Below are positions 1-8,427 of a DNA stretch of 64,000 bases, piece by piece. The notes under the pieces were generated by a model. It was not told where the DNA came from and made no database searches. It saw only the letters and a list, made by a program, of their open reading frames with translations. Position 1 is the stretch's first letter; each line of letters opens with the position of its first letter. The stretch is taken from assembly GCA_017469785.1 (NCBI GenBank), contig JAFUFU010000007.1, forward strand, positions 31,059 through 95,058. The letters are read 5' to 3'. The stretch comes from Treponema sp. GTDB taxonomy: Bacteria > Spirochaetota > Spirochaetia > Treponematales > Treponemataceae. The translations under genes were made by a program, and so were the position numbers.

Positions 1-300
1 ACGAGTTTTTTTCCTGGAAGAGTACGGCTTCGCGCTCCTGTCTTTAAGGAAGCTGATTTGGTCGAAAAGGCCAGGTCTATCCTTGAAAAATCGGAGGCGA
101 TAAAAAAAGTCGAGCATAATCCCGTGACCGGGAGCGTGCTGATTGAATATAATCCTGCAAAAGTTCCCATGGAAAAACTCCTTCCCATGCAGGATTTCTT
201 TACCCGCCTGGCAAATGAAGCCCAGCATTTTGACGGCTCCAACCGGGAAAAAATTCTTTCCATGCTGGAGGAACTTGATGGAATTTTCGGCGGCTCTTAA
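1..300 (+). CDS. heavy-metal-associated (HMA_2-like) domain protein, 5' end outside window
   Basis: The reading frame is open from the first base, so the gene is cut by the window edge. A TTG at 58 could be read as a start, but the 19 codons before it fit the same domain (PGRVRLRAPVF), so I read the gene as partial. About 99 residues are visible. The GRVRLR strand followed by a helix and VEHNPVTGSVLIEYNP resembles the ferredoxin-like fold of HMA_2 proteins. No CxxC metal-binding pair is visible in this part. The stop overlaps the stop of the convergent AraC gene by a few bases. Metal binding is not shown. Confidence 0.6.
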   Translation, partial: TSFFPGRVRLRAPVFKEADLVEKARSILEKSEAIKKVEHNPVTGSVLIEYNPAKVPMEKLLPMQDFFTRLANEAQHFDGSNREKILSMLEELDGIFGGS

Positions 301-1190
301 GCCTTTCTCCTATAGGCCAGGGGAGTGCAGCCGAATTTTTCCTTAAAGGCCCTTATAAAATAGGAGATGTTGTCGAATCCGTTTTCCAATGCGATTCTGG
401 TGATTTCGCTCCTGCTTCCCTGAATTTCCTCCGCCGCCGCTTCCAGCCGGTAATCTTTCAGGTACTGGATATAGCTTGTGCCCGTCTGGCTCTTGAAAAA
501 GGTCATAAAGCGGCTTTCTGAAAGGGAGCAGATGGATGCGGCTTCTGCCACGCCGATTTTGTCAGCAAAGTGCTCCTGAGTGTAGGCGAGCACTTTTTTT
601 ATTTTTGCAGAGTTTTCCTCCTCCTTCCTGTTCTGGGACGACTCCCCGGAGCAGGCCAGATTTTCCTGAGTCAGAATAAAAAGAATCTCGTAGAGCCGGC
701 TTTTTATCATCAGCTCGTAACCCGAATAATTTTCTTCCCTGTGATTTATCAAATCTTGTGCCAGCTCGGCGATTCTTGTGGCGGAGCTGGAGCCGCTGAG
801 AAAAAAGCTTCGCACTCCTGTGCCGCAAGAAAGCTTTGACAGAAATTTCCTGTGGCAGTGGGATTCTGGATTTTCTTCAAGAAGAGAAAATGAGAAGAGA
901 ATGTTGAAATACTCAGTATAGTCCTTTTGATTTCTCTCTATTGAATGAATGGTGCCCGGCGGAATTATGACAAGGTCTCCCTTCTTACAAAGGCGGTTTT
1001 CCCCGTTTACCGTAAAAATTCCCTGACCGTAAGTGACCAGAATGATTTCGAATTCCTCGTGCCAGTGGAGGGGAAATCCTGAAAGCCATTCGGGAATCCT
1101 GGCGTGGTAAAGGGCATAGGGAAAGGTTTTCTTTCCGTGACTGACGTTTTCGTGTATGCTCTCCCTGTTTTTATTCATTCCCATTTTCAC
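297..1190 (-). CDS. AraC family transcriptional regulator with cupin sensor domain
   Basis: A 297-residue regulator. The N-terminal half is a cupin/AraC-ligand type domain (FPLHWHEEFEIILVTYG, then KGDLVIIPPGTIHSIE), which normally binds a small effector. The last 100 residues hold two helix-turn-helix units of the AraC/XylS class, the second with the typical ENGFDNISYFIRAFKEKFG signature. Length is usual for the family. It is divergent from the MATE exporter gene across 90 bp, so control of that gene is a reasonable guess. The effector is unknown. An alternative start lies four codons downstream (MNKNRES). Confidence 0.88.
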   Translation of the reverse strand: MKMGMNKNRESIHENVSHGKKTFPYALYHARIPEWLSGFPLHWHEEFEIILVTYGQGIFTVNGENRLCKKGDLVIIPPGTIHSIERNQKDYTEYFNILFSFSLLEENPESHCHRKFLSKLSCGTGVRSFFLSGSSSATRIAELAQDLINHREENYSGYELMIKSRLYEILFILTQENLACSGESSQNRKEEENSAKIKKVLAYTQEHFADKIGVAEAASICSLSESRFMTFFKSQTGTSYIQYLKDYRLEAAAEEIQGSRSEITRIALENGFDNISYFIRAFKEKFGCTPLAYRRKA

Positions 1191-1280
1191 TTCCTTTTCT
1201 TGATTTTAGTAGAATTGTGTTAAAAAGTTACGGTTTTTGGTCAAGTTTCTGTGATATTCTGATGTTATTATGCTATTATT

Positions 1281-2618
1281 ATGGAAAAAGATTTCAAGGA
1301 TAAGCTTTTTGAGATTGCTCTCCCTGTTACGGTGCAGAGTCTCATGCAGTCATCGCTCTCGCTCATAGACCAGATTATGATTGCTTCTTTGGGTAGCGAG
1401 TGCATAGCGGGAATTGGTCTGGCAGGAAAATTCATCTCCCTGTTCAGCGTTACTTTGGCCGCAATCATAACGGTCGCCGGGATTTTAATCTCCCAGTATT
1501 TCGGTGCGAGAAATGAGCGGGGAATCAGGGACAGTTTTTACCTGCCCCTGTACTTTTCGCTGATTCTTGTGCTGGTCTTTTCCCTTCTTTCGCTTTCCGC
1601 TCCCCAGCGGGTGATGGGCCTTTATTCCGGGGATGAGGTGACGGTTGCCAAGGCCGCCAGCTATCTTCGCCTGCGCTCGGCGGGATATTTACCCTCTGTC
1701 TTTACCCTGCTTGTCTCCTGCCTGCTCAGAAACATGAACAAGGCCCGGCTTCCTGCCATCGCTGGCGGTCTGTCGATTGTCGTAAACACGGTGATGAACT
1801 TCTTTTTGATTTATGGAATCGCTTTTTTCCCCCGTATGGAAGAAGAGGGGGCGGCCCTTGCCACGGTGATTTCTCAGCTTTGCGAAATGCTGCTGCTTGT
1901 CCTGCTTTTTGTCCGGGAGAAAAGGAGGCAAAAACTTTTCTTAAAGCCGGCCCTTGCCTTTTCGGGGGCTTTCGTAAAAAATGCCATGGCGATTCTCTTT
2001 CCGATTCTGCTGGGGGAGGCTTTGTGGGCGTTGAGCGAAAATATGTACGCGGTCATTTACGGTCACTTGGGCACGGAGTCTTGTGCCGCCATGACACTTA
2101 TGTACCCAATTCAGGGAATCGCAATCGGCGCTTTGTGCGGCCTTTCGGCGGCATCTGGCATTATCGTGGGAAATTCTCTGGGGGCAGGGGATGAGGAAAA
2201 GGCCTATTCTCAGGCAAAGGACTTCATTCGCCTTACGGTCATCGCGGGGCTGGCCATCTCTATTTTTGTCTGCGCCATCGCTCCTTTTTATGTGCGCCTC
2301 TTTAATGTCGCCCAAGAGACCCGCCTTGTCACTGTGAAAATCCTCTTTGCCTTTGCCCTTGTTTTTACGGCGAAAGTTTTTAATATGGTTGTCGGAGGCG
2401 GCGTTTTGCAGAGCGGCGGCCAGACGAAATTCATGACGGCCGTCAATATTATCGGCCCCTGGATTTTTGGCGTTCCCCTGGGATTCTTGAGCGCTTATGT
2501 CTTTAAACTTTCGATTTGGTGGGTGTATCTGATTCTATCAATGGAAGAATATGTGCGCCTTGCAATCAGCCTGTGGCTTTTTAAAAGCCGCCGCTGGATG
2601 AAAAACGTGGCGGTGTAG
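1281..2618 (+). CDS. MATE family efflux transporter
   Basis: A 445-residue membrane protein with about 12 hydrophobic segments in two homologous halves, as in MATE (multidrug and toxin extrusion) proteins that use Na+ or H+ gradients. The N-terminus (FEIALPVTVQSLMQSSLSLIDQIMI) and the internal GAARLPAIAGG-like and QSGGQTKF segments fit the family. It is divergent from the AraC regulator and is followed by a strong terminator at 2681-2719, so it is probably monocistronic. No good ribosome-binding site precedes ATG 1281. Substrate cannot be told from sequence. Confidence 0.88.
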   Translation: MEKDFKDKLFEIALPVTVQSLMQSSLSLIDQIMIASLGSECIAGIGLAGKFISLFSVTLAAIITVAGILISQYFGARNERGIRDSFYLPLYFSLILVLVFSLLSLSAPQRVMGLYSGDEVTVAKAASYLRLRSAGYLPSVFTLLVSCLLRNMNKARLPAIAGGLSIVVNTVMNFFLIYGIAFFPRMEEEGAALATVISQLCEMLLLVLLFVREKRRQKLFLKPALAFSGAFVKNAMAILFPILLGEALWALSENMYAVIYGHLGTESCAAMTLMYPIQGIAIGALCGLSAASGIIVGNSLGAGDEEKAYSQAKDFIRLTVIAGLAISIFVCAIAPFYVRLFNVAQETRLVTVKILFAFALVFTAKVFNMVVGGGVLQSGGQTKFMTAVNIIGPWIFGVPLGFLSAYVFKLSIWWVYLILSMEEYVRLAISLWLFKSRRWMKNVAV

Positions 2619-2680
2619 GAGCTGTATTCGCGAGTCTTCGCAAAATCCTCGCTTTCATTTTTTTTTCACTACATGAACCT

Positions 2681-2719
2681 GCTGTTCACGGCCTGCTATT
2701 GCCTGAACAGCTTTTTTTT
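2681..2719 (+). terminator. rho-independent terminator after the MATE gene
   Basis: Perfect 8-bp stem GCTGTTCA (2681-2688) with TGAACAGC (2704-2711), plus an inner GGC/GCC pairing, followed by eight T. It separates the MATE gene from the division cluster. Bases 2619-2680 hold nothing else I can identify. Confidence 0.85.
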
Positions 2720-2765
2720 GTCTTAAAAAAAAGCTGAAAAAAATTCATTATCGGCGTTTTTTAGG

Positions 2766-2794
2766 TTGACTTTAGTGAATTTGGGGGATAAAAT
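2766..2794 (+). promoter_or_regulatory. sigma70-type promoter of mraZ / division cluster
   Basis: TTGACT (2766-2771), 17-bp spacer, TAAAAT (2789-2794). Predicted transcription start is about 2801, immediately before the MraZ box repeats. Confidence 0.75.
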
Positions 2795-2804
2795 GATAAT
2801 CAAG

Positions 2805-2839
2805 TGGGAAATTGTGGGGTAAAGTGGTAAATAGTGGTA
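2805..2839 (+). promoter_or_regulatory. MraZ operator: four TGGNN repeats at 10-bp period
   Basis: TGGGA (2805), TGGGG (2815), TGGTA (2825) and TGGTA (2835), each followed by five bases, so all start exactly 10 bp apart. MraZ proteins are known to bind TGGGN repeats with 5-nt spacers in their own promoter region. The last repeat ends in the A of the mraZ ATG, so the box also occupies the translation initiation region. Confidence 0.8.
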
Positions 2840-3294
2840 TGGAGTTGTTGACCGGTGAGTACCGCAACACGCTGGATGAAAAGGGCAGGATCCTTTTTCC
2901 GACGAGATTGCGGAACGAATTGTTTGCTGATACAGACAAGAATGTCCTCATCGTCACACAATCCTTCGACCACTGTTTATGGCTTTATACTCCCGAAGAA
3001 TGGAAAAACATTTCGTCAAAGATTATGGAGACGGCCTCTCCCTTCAATGCGCGGAATTCTCTTGTTCTCCGACACTTTATCGCTCCCGCTCAGGAAATTG
3101 AGCTTGATAAAGCCGGACGCCTTTCTGTCCCGCAGAGCTTACGAGAGTATGCTCATCTTTCTAAGGATTGCGTGATTCTTGGAATCAACAGATATATGGA
3201 ACTGTGGGACGCCGAAAGCTACGGCAAGTACCTTTCTGAGAACGAGGATTCTCTAAAAGAAGCCGCCGAAGCTTTAAGCAGCATCAGTTTCTAA
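2839..3294 (+). CDS. mraZ: transcriptional regulator MraZ
   Basis: A 151-residue MraZ with two AbrB-like half domains. The first is LTGEYRNTLDEKGRILFP; the second is AQEIELDKAGRLSVPQSLREYA. MraZ forms rings and controls the division and cell wall cluster that it heads. I chose ATG 2839 because the conserved region starts there; in-frame TTG 2812 and GTG 2824 would put operator repeats inside the gene. No clear Shine-Dalgarno is visible since the operator fills that space. rsmH follows after an interspersed repeat. Confidence 0.93.
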   Translation: MELLTGEYRNTLDEKGRILFPTRLRNELFADTDKNVLIVTQSFDHCLWLYTPEEWKNISSKIMETASPFNARNSLVLRHFIAPAQEIELDKAGRLSVPQSLREYAHLSKDCVILGINRYMELWDAESYGKYLSENEDSLKEAAEALSSISF

Positions 3295-3301
3295 AAAAAA
3301 T

Positions 3302-3430
3302 AATCCACAGATTAGAAGGATTACCACAGATTATATGTTTTGTTATGTGAGTGATTTCGTGGTGAATACGAAATGCTTTCAATAAGGAGAAATCCTAATC
3401 TGTGAAAATCTGTGCATATCTGTGGATTAA
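3302..3430. repeat. ATCTGTG-type periodic inverted repeat, copy 1
   Basis: Left arm AATCCACAG...CCACAGATTA (3302-3332); right arm carries ATCTGTG three times at 10-bp period and ends TGTGGAT (3398-3427). The arms are mutually inverted and can form a long imperfect hairpin. It sits between mraZ and rsmH and ends about 25 bp before the rsmH start. Confidence 0.85.
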
Positions 3431-3455
3431 ATAAAAAAAAGTGGGATGTAAAAAG

Positions 3456-4448
3456 GTGGAAATCGTTCACACTCCGGTTTTGCTCGAAGAGTGCTTGTCT
3501 TATTTAAGCCCTGTCGGTGAAACTTTCGAAAAAAATGCATTTATGATTGACTCGACTCTCGGCGAAGGCGGCCACTCAAACGCATTTTTGTCTAAATTTC
3601 CAAGCCTTCACATTCTTGGACTCGACCGTGACAAAACAATTCAGGCTCGCGCGCGGGAACGGCTTTCTGTTTTCGGCGACCGCATGGATTTTTTCAACGG
3701 CTGGTTCAATGATTTCTACGCGAATTATCCCGCGGATAAAGAAAAGCCAAATCTCATCCTTTTTGATTTGGGAATCAGCGTCTATCACTATGAAAAAAGC
3801 GGCCGGGGATTTTCATTCCGTTATGACGAGCCGCTGGATATGCGTTTGAATTCTGGGGAAGGGGAGAGCGCATCTGACATCGTAAACAGCTGGCGGGAAG
3901 AAGAGCTCGCCAACATGATATATCTCTACAGTGACGAGAAGATGAGCCGGAGAATCGCCCGTGCAATAGTCGAGGCGCGGCAAGGCGGCAGAATCGAATC
4001 GTCAAAGCAGCTTGCGGACATCATTTTTAATGCGGTGCCTTCAAGCTATAAGCACGGAAATATTCACCCGGCGACGAGGACTTTTCAGGCCCTGAGAATC
4101 GCGGTGAATTCCGAGCTCAGGAGACTTCCCCAGGCCCTTCATGACGCATTCAATGTGCTTGAAGCCGGGGGAAAACTGGGGGTAATCACCTTCCATTCCC
4201 TGGAAGACCGGATCGTAAAGAATTACTTCCGTAATCTTGGGAAGCAGTGCATTTGCCCGCCACAGCAGGCCCAGTGTACTTGCGGCGGCTCTCCCTGTGC
4301 CCAGATTCTTACGCGAAAGCCGGTGGAGCCGACGGCGGAAGAGGTGAAGGTCAATTCCCCCAGCCGGAGCGCCAAGCTCCGTGTGGTGCGGAAACTGCGG
4401 GATGCTACTGAGCAGCACAGGCTTGCAATCGAAATGGAGGCGATGTAA
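3456..4448 (+). CDS. rsmH: 16S rRNA (cytosine(1402)-N(4))-methyltransferase
   Basis: RsmH (MraW) methylates N4 of C1402 in the 16S rRNA decoding site using S-adenosylmethionine. The N-terminus (VHTPVLLEECLSYL), the SAM loop DSTLGEGGHS and the C-terminal motif GGKLGVITFHSLEDRIVKNYF are all canonical. I prefer GTG 3456, which puts the conserved VHTPVLL four codons in and leaves GGGA about 10 bases upstream; GTG 3441 is the alternative. The usual second gene of a division cluster, 3 bp before ftsL. Confidence 0.93.
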   Translation: MEIVHTPVLLEECLSYLSPVGETFEKNAFMIDSTLGEGGHSNAFLSKFPSLHILGLDRDKTIQARARERLSVFGDRMDFFNGWFNDFYANYPADKEKPNLILFDLGISVYHYEKSGRGFSFRYDEPLDMRLNSGEGESASDIVNSWREEELANMIYLYSDEKMSRRIARAIVEARQGGRIESSKQLADIIFNAVPSSYKHGNIHPATRTFQALRIAVNSELRRLPQALHDAFNVLEAGGKLGVITFHSLEDRIVKNYFRNLGKQCICPPQQAQCTCGGSPCAQILTRKPVEPTAEEVKVNSPSRSAKLRVVRKLRDATEQHRLAIEMEAM

Positions 4449-4451
4449 ACG

Positions 4452-4739
4452 ATGAAAATCAGGCATGATACGAAATTGCGCTTTGTCGCTTATGCCGCGG
4501 TGGTTTTGATTCCCCTTTTGCTTGCTTTGGACGCTTTTCAGGCTCACCGTTATGCAAAACTCAAGAATGAGCTGGCGAAACTTGAGGCCAAGCAGATTGA
4601 AATCGTGGAGCAGAACCGAAAGCTGATTTCAGACATCAGCCTCCTTTCCAGCTCAGACCGCATCGAGCAAATCGCCGAAAACGAGCTTGGAATGCACAAG
4701 GCGAAAAGCGAGGACATCGTTCGGGTGGAAATAAAGTAA
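4452..4739 (+). CDS. ftsL: FtsL-like septum protein
   Basis: A 95-residue bitopic membrane protein with a short basic N-terminus, one hydrophobic segment (residues about 10-28) and a heptad-rich coiled coil (LKNELAKLEAKQIEIVEQN), ending with a DRIEQIAENELGM motif typical of FtsL. FtsL bridges FtsQ/FtsB and the septal synthase in the divisome. Its place directly after rsmH is where ftsL is normally found. Sequence conservation in this family is low, so the call rests on topology and synteny. Confidence 0.8.
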   Translation: MKIRHDTKLRFVAYAAVVLIPLLLALDAFQAHRYAKLKNELAKLEAKQIEIVEQNRKLISDISLLSSSDRIEQIAENELGMHKAKSEDIVRVEIK

Positions 4740-4895
4740 TCCACAGGTTACCAGGATTACCACAGATTAAAAATCGGGGGCGTTACGGGGGATTCCCCCG
4801 TAGAAGGGGTAGCGACCAACGAAGTGGGCGCGTAGGGGAAGACTTTTCCCTTCCTAAAAACTGAATCTGTGTAAATCTGTGAGAATCTGTGGATA
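4738..4895. repeat. ATCTGTG-type periodic inverted repeat, copy 2, with GC-rich centre
   Basis: Left arm begins AATCCACAG at the ftsL stop; right arm (4862-4894) has AATCTGTG three times at 10-bp period and ends GGATA. The centre (4777-4855) is GC-rich and holds a separate hairpin, ACGGGGG (4785-4791) with CCCCCGT (4795-4801). It ends about 20 bp before the murF start. Confidence 0.82.
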
Positions 4896-4914
4896 AAAAA
4901 AGGTGAATTGAAAA

Positions 4915-6408
4915 ATGACAGACGCTAGAAGTGCTGAAAATATAGAAAGTCTCTTGAAATTGTCGGAAACTCTTGAAGCAGTGGGAGGAGTTCTTTTGAA
5001 TCAGGATTTTGATTCTGAGAACTTTTGCTTCACGAGCGTTGTAACCGACAGCCGATTGGTGCGGGAAAATTCTCTCTTTGTCCCCCTTATCGGTGAATTT
5101 CAGGACGGGCATTCCTATGTTCCCAAGGCGCTTGAAAATGGCGCGTCTGTCGTTTTTATTTCTAAAAAAACATCTAAAAATCTCCTTGACGGCTTCAAAA
5201 ATGAGGCCGCCCATAACAAAAAAGTAGCCTTTATTCTGGTGGAGAACACGATGCGCGCCCTGCAGATGGCGGCGGCCGCCTATGTCCGTAAGTTTCCCCG
5301 TCTGATTCGCTGCGCTGTGACTGGTTCAAGCGGCAAAACCACGACGAAAGAGATTACGGCCTCAATTCTCCGCCAGAAATTTTCTGTAATCGCTACAAAA
5401 GGAAATTTCAATTCTGAGACGGGGCTTCCTCTCTCGGTTTTCAATATCCGGCCTGAGCATGAGCTGGGCCTCTTTGAGATGGGCATGAACCGTGTCAACG
5501 AAATCGGCGAGATTGCTGAGGTTTTCAAGCCTAACTACGCCATTATCACCAACATCGGAACGGCTCATATCGGCATTTTGGGAAGCCGTCAGAACATTGC
5601 CAGCGAAAAGAAAAAGATTTTCAATTACATAGATTCATTCGGGGCGGCTTTTATCCCCAAAGAAGATGACTTCGCTTCCTTCCTCGAAAAAGGCGTTAAG
5701 GGGAAAGTCGTAAAATACGGCCTCGATGCAGACCCAGGCGTAAAACTCGTGGTGGACGAGGGCTTGGCAGGAACAGTCTTCACCGTGGACGGTCTTCTCA
5801 TGCGTCTTTCTTTGCCCGGAAAGTACAATTTTTTGAACGCTTTGGGAGCAATCGCCCTTGCAAAAGAACTGGGCTGCACGGCTGAGCAAATCAAGGCCGG
5901 AATCGAAAGCCTCAAGCCTCTTGGTGGCCGCTCAACCCTTAAAAAGGGAAAATACACAGTCCTTGAAGACTGCTACAACGCAAACCCTGACTCAATGGAA
6001 AAAGCCCTCGACCTTTGCGCTGACACCAAAATCGAAGGCAAAAAGATTTATGTTCTCGGCGATATGCTGGAGCTTGGAGAAGAGTCAGAAGCGGCTCACT
6101 CAAAAATCGGCGAAAAGGCACTTCATTCCGATGCTGACATGATTGTTTTCTTCGGATTTGAAATGAACTACGCCTTTGAAAAAGCGGTCTCAATCGCCCA
6201 GAAAAAATCTTCCCTTGCCGACGAGAAAATCTCCTCTGTGCGCCTCATTTACATCGGAAACAAGGACGAGTCAGCAGTAGAAGACGCTGCAAAAGAAATC
6301 CTAGACTTCGCAGAAAACGGCGACCTTATCCTTTTGAAAGGCTCCCGTGGCATGGGCTTGGAGAGAATCCTGCCAAAAATCGGCATGGGTGAGGGGGTAT
6401 CCTCGTGA
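4915..6408 (+). CDS. murF: UDP-N-acetylmuramoyl-tripeptide--D-alanyl-D-alanine ligase
   Basis: A 497-residue Mur ligase that adds D-Ala-D-Ala to the UDP-MurNAc tripeptide in the cytoplasm. The N-terminal substrate domain (VVTDSRLVRENSLFVPLIGE) is followed by the ATP loop TGSSGKTT (residues 136-143) and the central EMGMNRVNEIGEIAEVF segment. The C-terminal domain has LEDCYNANPDSM and GDMLELGEES. Length is slightly above the usual 450. Its stop overlaps the ftsW start by 4 bp (GTGA), which suggests translational coupling. Confidence 0.95.
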   Translation: MTDARSAENIESLLKLSETLEAVGGVLLNQDFDSENFCFTSVVTDSRLVRENSLFVPLIGEFQDGHSYVPKALENGASVVFISKKTSKNLLDGFKNEAAHNKKVAFILVENTMRALQMAAAAYVRKFPRLIRCAVTGSSGKTTTKEITASILRQKFSVIATKGNFNSETGLPLSVFNIRPEHELGLFEMGMNRVNEIGEIAEVFKPNYAIITNIGTAHIGILGSRQNIASEKKKIFNYIDSFGAAFIPKEDDFASFLEKGVKGKVVKYGLDADPGVKLVVDEGLAGTVFTVDGLLMRLSLPGKYNFLNALGAIALAKELGCTAEQIKAGIESLKPLGGRSTLKKGKYTVLEDCYNANPDSMEKALDLCADTKIEGKKIYVLGDMLELGEESEAAHSKIGEKALHSDADMIVFFGFEMNYAFEKAVSIAQKKSSLADEKISSVRLIYIGNKDESAVEDAAKEILDFAENGDLILLKGSRGMGLERILPKIGMGEGVSS

Positions 6409-7571
6409 ATTTCAGCATAGTTGCCGACCGCCCCTTGGAAAATTACAAAAAGTGTGACATTTCCTTGATTCTCCTTACGGTTCTTCTCTGGGGAATCGGT
6501 ATGTTTACCCTTTATGTCTGCTCTGGAAACTATGGAATGAGAGCCTTCAACGATTCTCTTTATTTCGTAAAGCGTCAGATGATAAGCTCTTGTGCCGGTT
6601 TCATGCTCTTCATTGTCTTTGCCACCTTCAACATGGACACAATCAAGCGCTTCCTTCCCCTCATGGTTGTGATAGCCCTGATTCTTTCCATCATGACTTT
6701 TATTCCGGGAGTCGGTGTGGAGCGAAATGGTGCCCGGCGCTGGATACGCCTCGGTTTTACCACTTTTCAGCCTTCTGAGATGGTGAAATTCGTTATCGTC
6801 CTTTATCTTGCAAATTATTTTGAGAAACAGGCAAAAATCGTCGACGCTTTTGATAAGACCGTTTTTCCGGCTGTTCTCGTCTGTTTCATTCTCGTTGGCT
6901 CCATAGCCGCCCAGTCGGATTTGTCAACGTCTGTCTTTGTCGCAGCCCTTGCGATTCTTCTTTTCATCGTTTCCGGATCAAAAATTTTCTGGCTTGTTCC
7001 GGTGATGTCGATTGTGATTCCTCTGTCGGCCCTGTTCGTTTTCCTTGAGCCTTACCGCTTGAACCGAATCATCGGATTCCTGGATCAGGACAGCTACCTT
7101 CAGACTTTGAATTATCAGACTTATGCGGCCCGACGCGCCATCTCTGCCGGAGGATTCTGGGGACAGGGTCTGGGTTCCAATCTTTCCCGAATCAACTCAA
7201 TCCCGGAAATCCAGTCGGATTACATTTTTGCAGGCTGGGCCGAGTCAATGGGCTATTTTGGCGTCATCGTTTATTTTGCCATTCTTGTCTTTTTTGCCTG
7301 GCGCGGACTTCATTGCTCTGTTACGACAAAAAGCCGTTTCGCGTCGGTGGCAGCTTTCGGATTTACGGTTTCGATTGTCGCCCAGTCTGTGATGAACGTT
7401 GCGGTTGTCGGCGGAGTTATTCCAACCACGGGTGTTCCGCTTCCCTTCTTTTCATCGGGAGGCTCTTCCATTCTCTTTACCCTGGCTTCCGCAGGTTTTT
7501 TAGTAAATGCTTCCCGTAATGAAATCGGGTTAAATGACGATATTGAAATTGAAGAGGTGCTTTATGAGTGA
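6405..7571 (+). CDS. ftsW: peptidoglycan glycosyltransferase FtsW
   Basis: A 388-residue SEDS protein with about ten membrane segments. Family marks include GARRWIRLGFTTFQPSEMVKF, QSDLSTS, and the C-terminal PTTGVPLPFFSSGGSS signature. FtsW polymerises septal glycan with a partner class B transpeptidase, whose gene is not in this cluster. The GTG start overlaps murF by 4 bp, and the 3' end overlaps ftsQ by 8 bp. Confidence 0.93.
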   Translation: MNFSIVADRPLENYKKCDISLILLTVLLWGIGMFTLYVCSGNYGMRAFNDSLYFVKRQMISSCAGFMLFIVFATFNMDTIKRFLPLMVVIALILSIMTFIPGVGVERNGARRWIRLGFTTFQPSEMVKFVIVLYLANYFEKQAKIVDAFDKTVFPAVLVCFILVGSIAAQSDLSTSVFVAALAILLFIVSGSKIFWLVPVMSIVIPLSALFVFLEPYRLNRIIGFLDQDSYLQTLNYQTYAARRAISAGGFWGQGLGSNLSRINSIPEIQSDYIFAGWAESMGYFGVIVYFAILVFFAWRGLHCSVTTKSRFASVAAFGFTVSIVAQSVMNVAVVGGVIPTTGVPLPFFSSGGSSILFTLASAGFLVNASRNEIGLNDDIEIEEVLYE

Positions 7572-8427
7572 TTTTATTATGCAGGGGTTTGAGAATTTTG
7601 AAGTTCATGGCTCTAGAAAAAGGAAGGTTGTGTCTGACTCGAAAATGACTGCGGTGAAAATCTTTGCCGCGATTTTTGGAATTTTGCTCGTCTGTGAGCT
7701 GTGCGTGTATTTTTTTGTCGTTCCCTGCCTTGATACGGTCGAAATCTCATGGAGCGGGCTTTCATCATATACAAAAGAAAGCATGAACAGCGTCATCTCT
7801 CCATGCGCGAACAAGAAATTCATGAATTTCAGCGTCAGCGAGGCAAAATCACTTGTAATGTCCGTTCCCGGCGTTGAAAGTGTCCGGATTTACAAACGCT
7901 TCCCCAACAAAGTGAATATTCAGGTGAACGAGCGAAAACCGGTCGCAATGACTTTCGTTTCAAGCAACGGGCGTACGATTCCTGTTGAAATCGACAAGAA
8001 CGGCGTGCTTTTCAACGGAACGGCAAATTCTGCGAATTCTGACACATCTCTTCCTTTAATTTCTGGAATTCCTGTCGAAAATATACCAGAGGGAATGAGA
8101 ATTCCTCAAAAGTATCGTGCTTTGATGGAACAGATTGACACGATTCGATCTCTTTCGCAGAATTATTTTGCAGCTGTTTCTGAGATTCATGTGATTCCCA
8201 AGGAATACGGCAACTATGAGCTGGTGCTTTATCCGATTCACTCTCGGACACGAATCCTTACCGGACGGCAGCTGAACGAAAAATCCCTGCAGTATATGAT
8301 GGTCGCACTCGATGTCGTAAATGATTTAAACCAGGATGTTGACGAAATCGATCTTCGCTACGGTTCTGTGTCTTATCGCTCAAAATCTGATGCACGTCAA
8401 AGGGGAACAGGAGAATTCGGTGAGTAA
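7564..8427 (+). CDS. ftsQ: cell division protein FtsQ/DivIB
   Basis: A 287-residue bitopic protein with a cytoplasmic N-terminus, one membrane helix (residues about 27-50) and a POTRA domain (VSEAKSLVMSVPGVESVRIYKRFPNKVNIQVNERKPVA), typical of FtsQ. It links FtsL/FtsB to late divisome proteins. ATG 7564 has GAGG nine bases upstream and overlaps the ftsW stop by 8 bp; an earlier TTG at 7534 lies deep in ftsW and is less likely. Its 3' end overlaps ftsA by 8 bp. Confidence 0.87.
   Translation: MSDFIMQGFENFEVHGSRKRKVVSDSKMTAVKIFAAIFGILLVCELCVYFFVVPCLDTVEISWSGLSSYTKESMNSVISPCANKKFMNFSVSEAKSLVMSVPGVESVRIYKRFPNKVNIQVNERKPVAMTFVSSNGRTIPVEIDKNGVLFNGTANSANSDTSLPLISGIPVENIPEGMRIPQKYRALMEQIDTIRSLSQNYFAAVSEIHVIPKEYGNYELVLYPIHSRTRILTGRQLNEKSLQYMMVALDVVNDLNQDVDEIDLRYGSVSYRSKSDARQRGTGEFGE

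Noticed and set aside
2812-2838. Upstream TTG start for mraZ
   Set aside because: Would translate the operator repeats; conserved MraZ sequence begins right after ATG 2839.
8336-8419. Upstream start for ftsA inside ftsQ
   Set aside because: The extension has no FtsA similarity; GTG 8420 with AGGAG upstream starts the family core.
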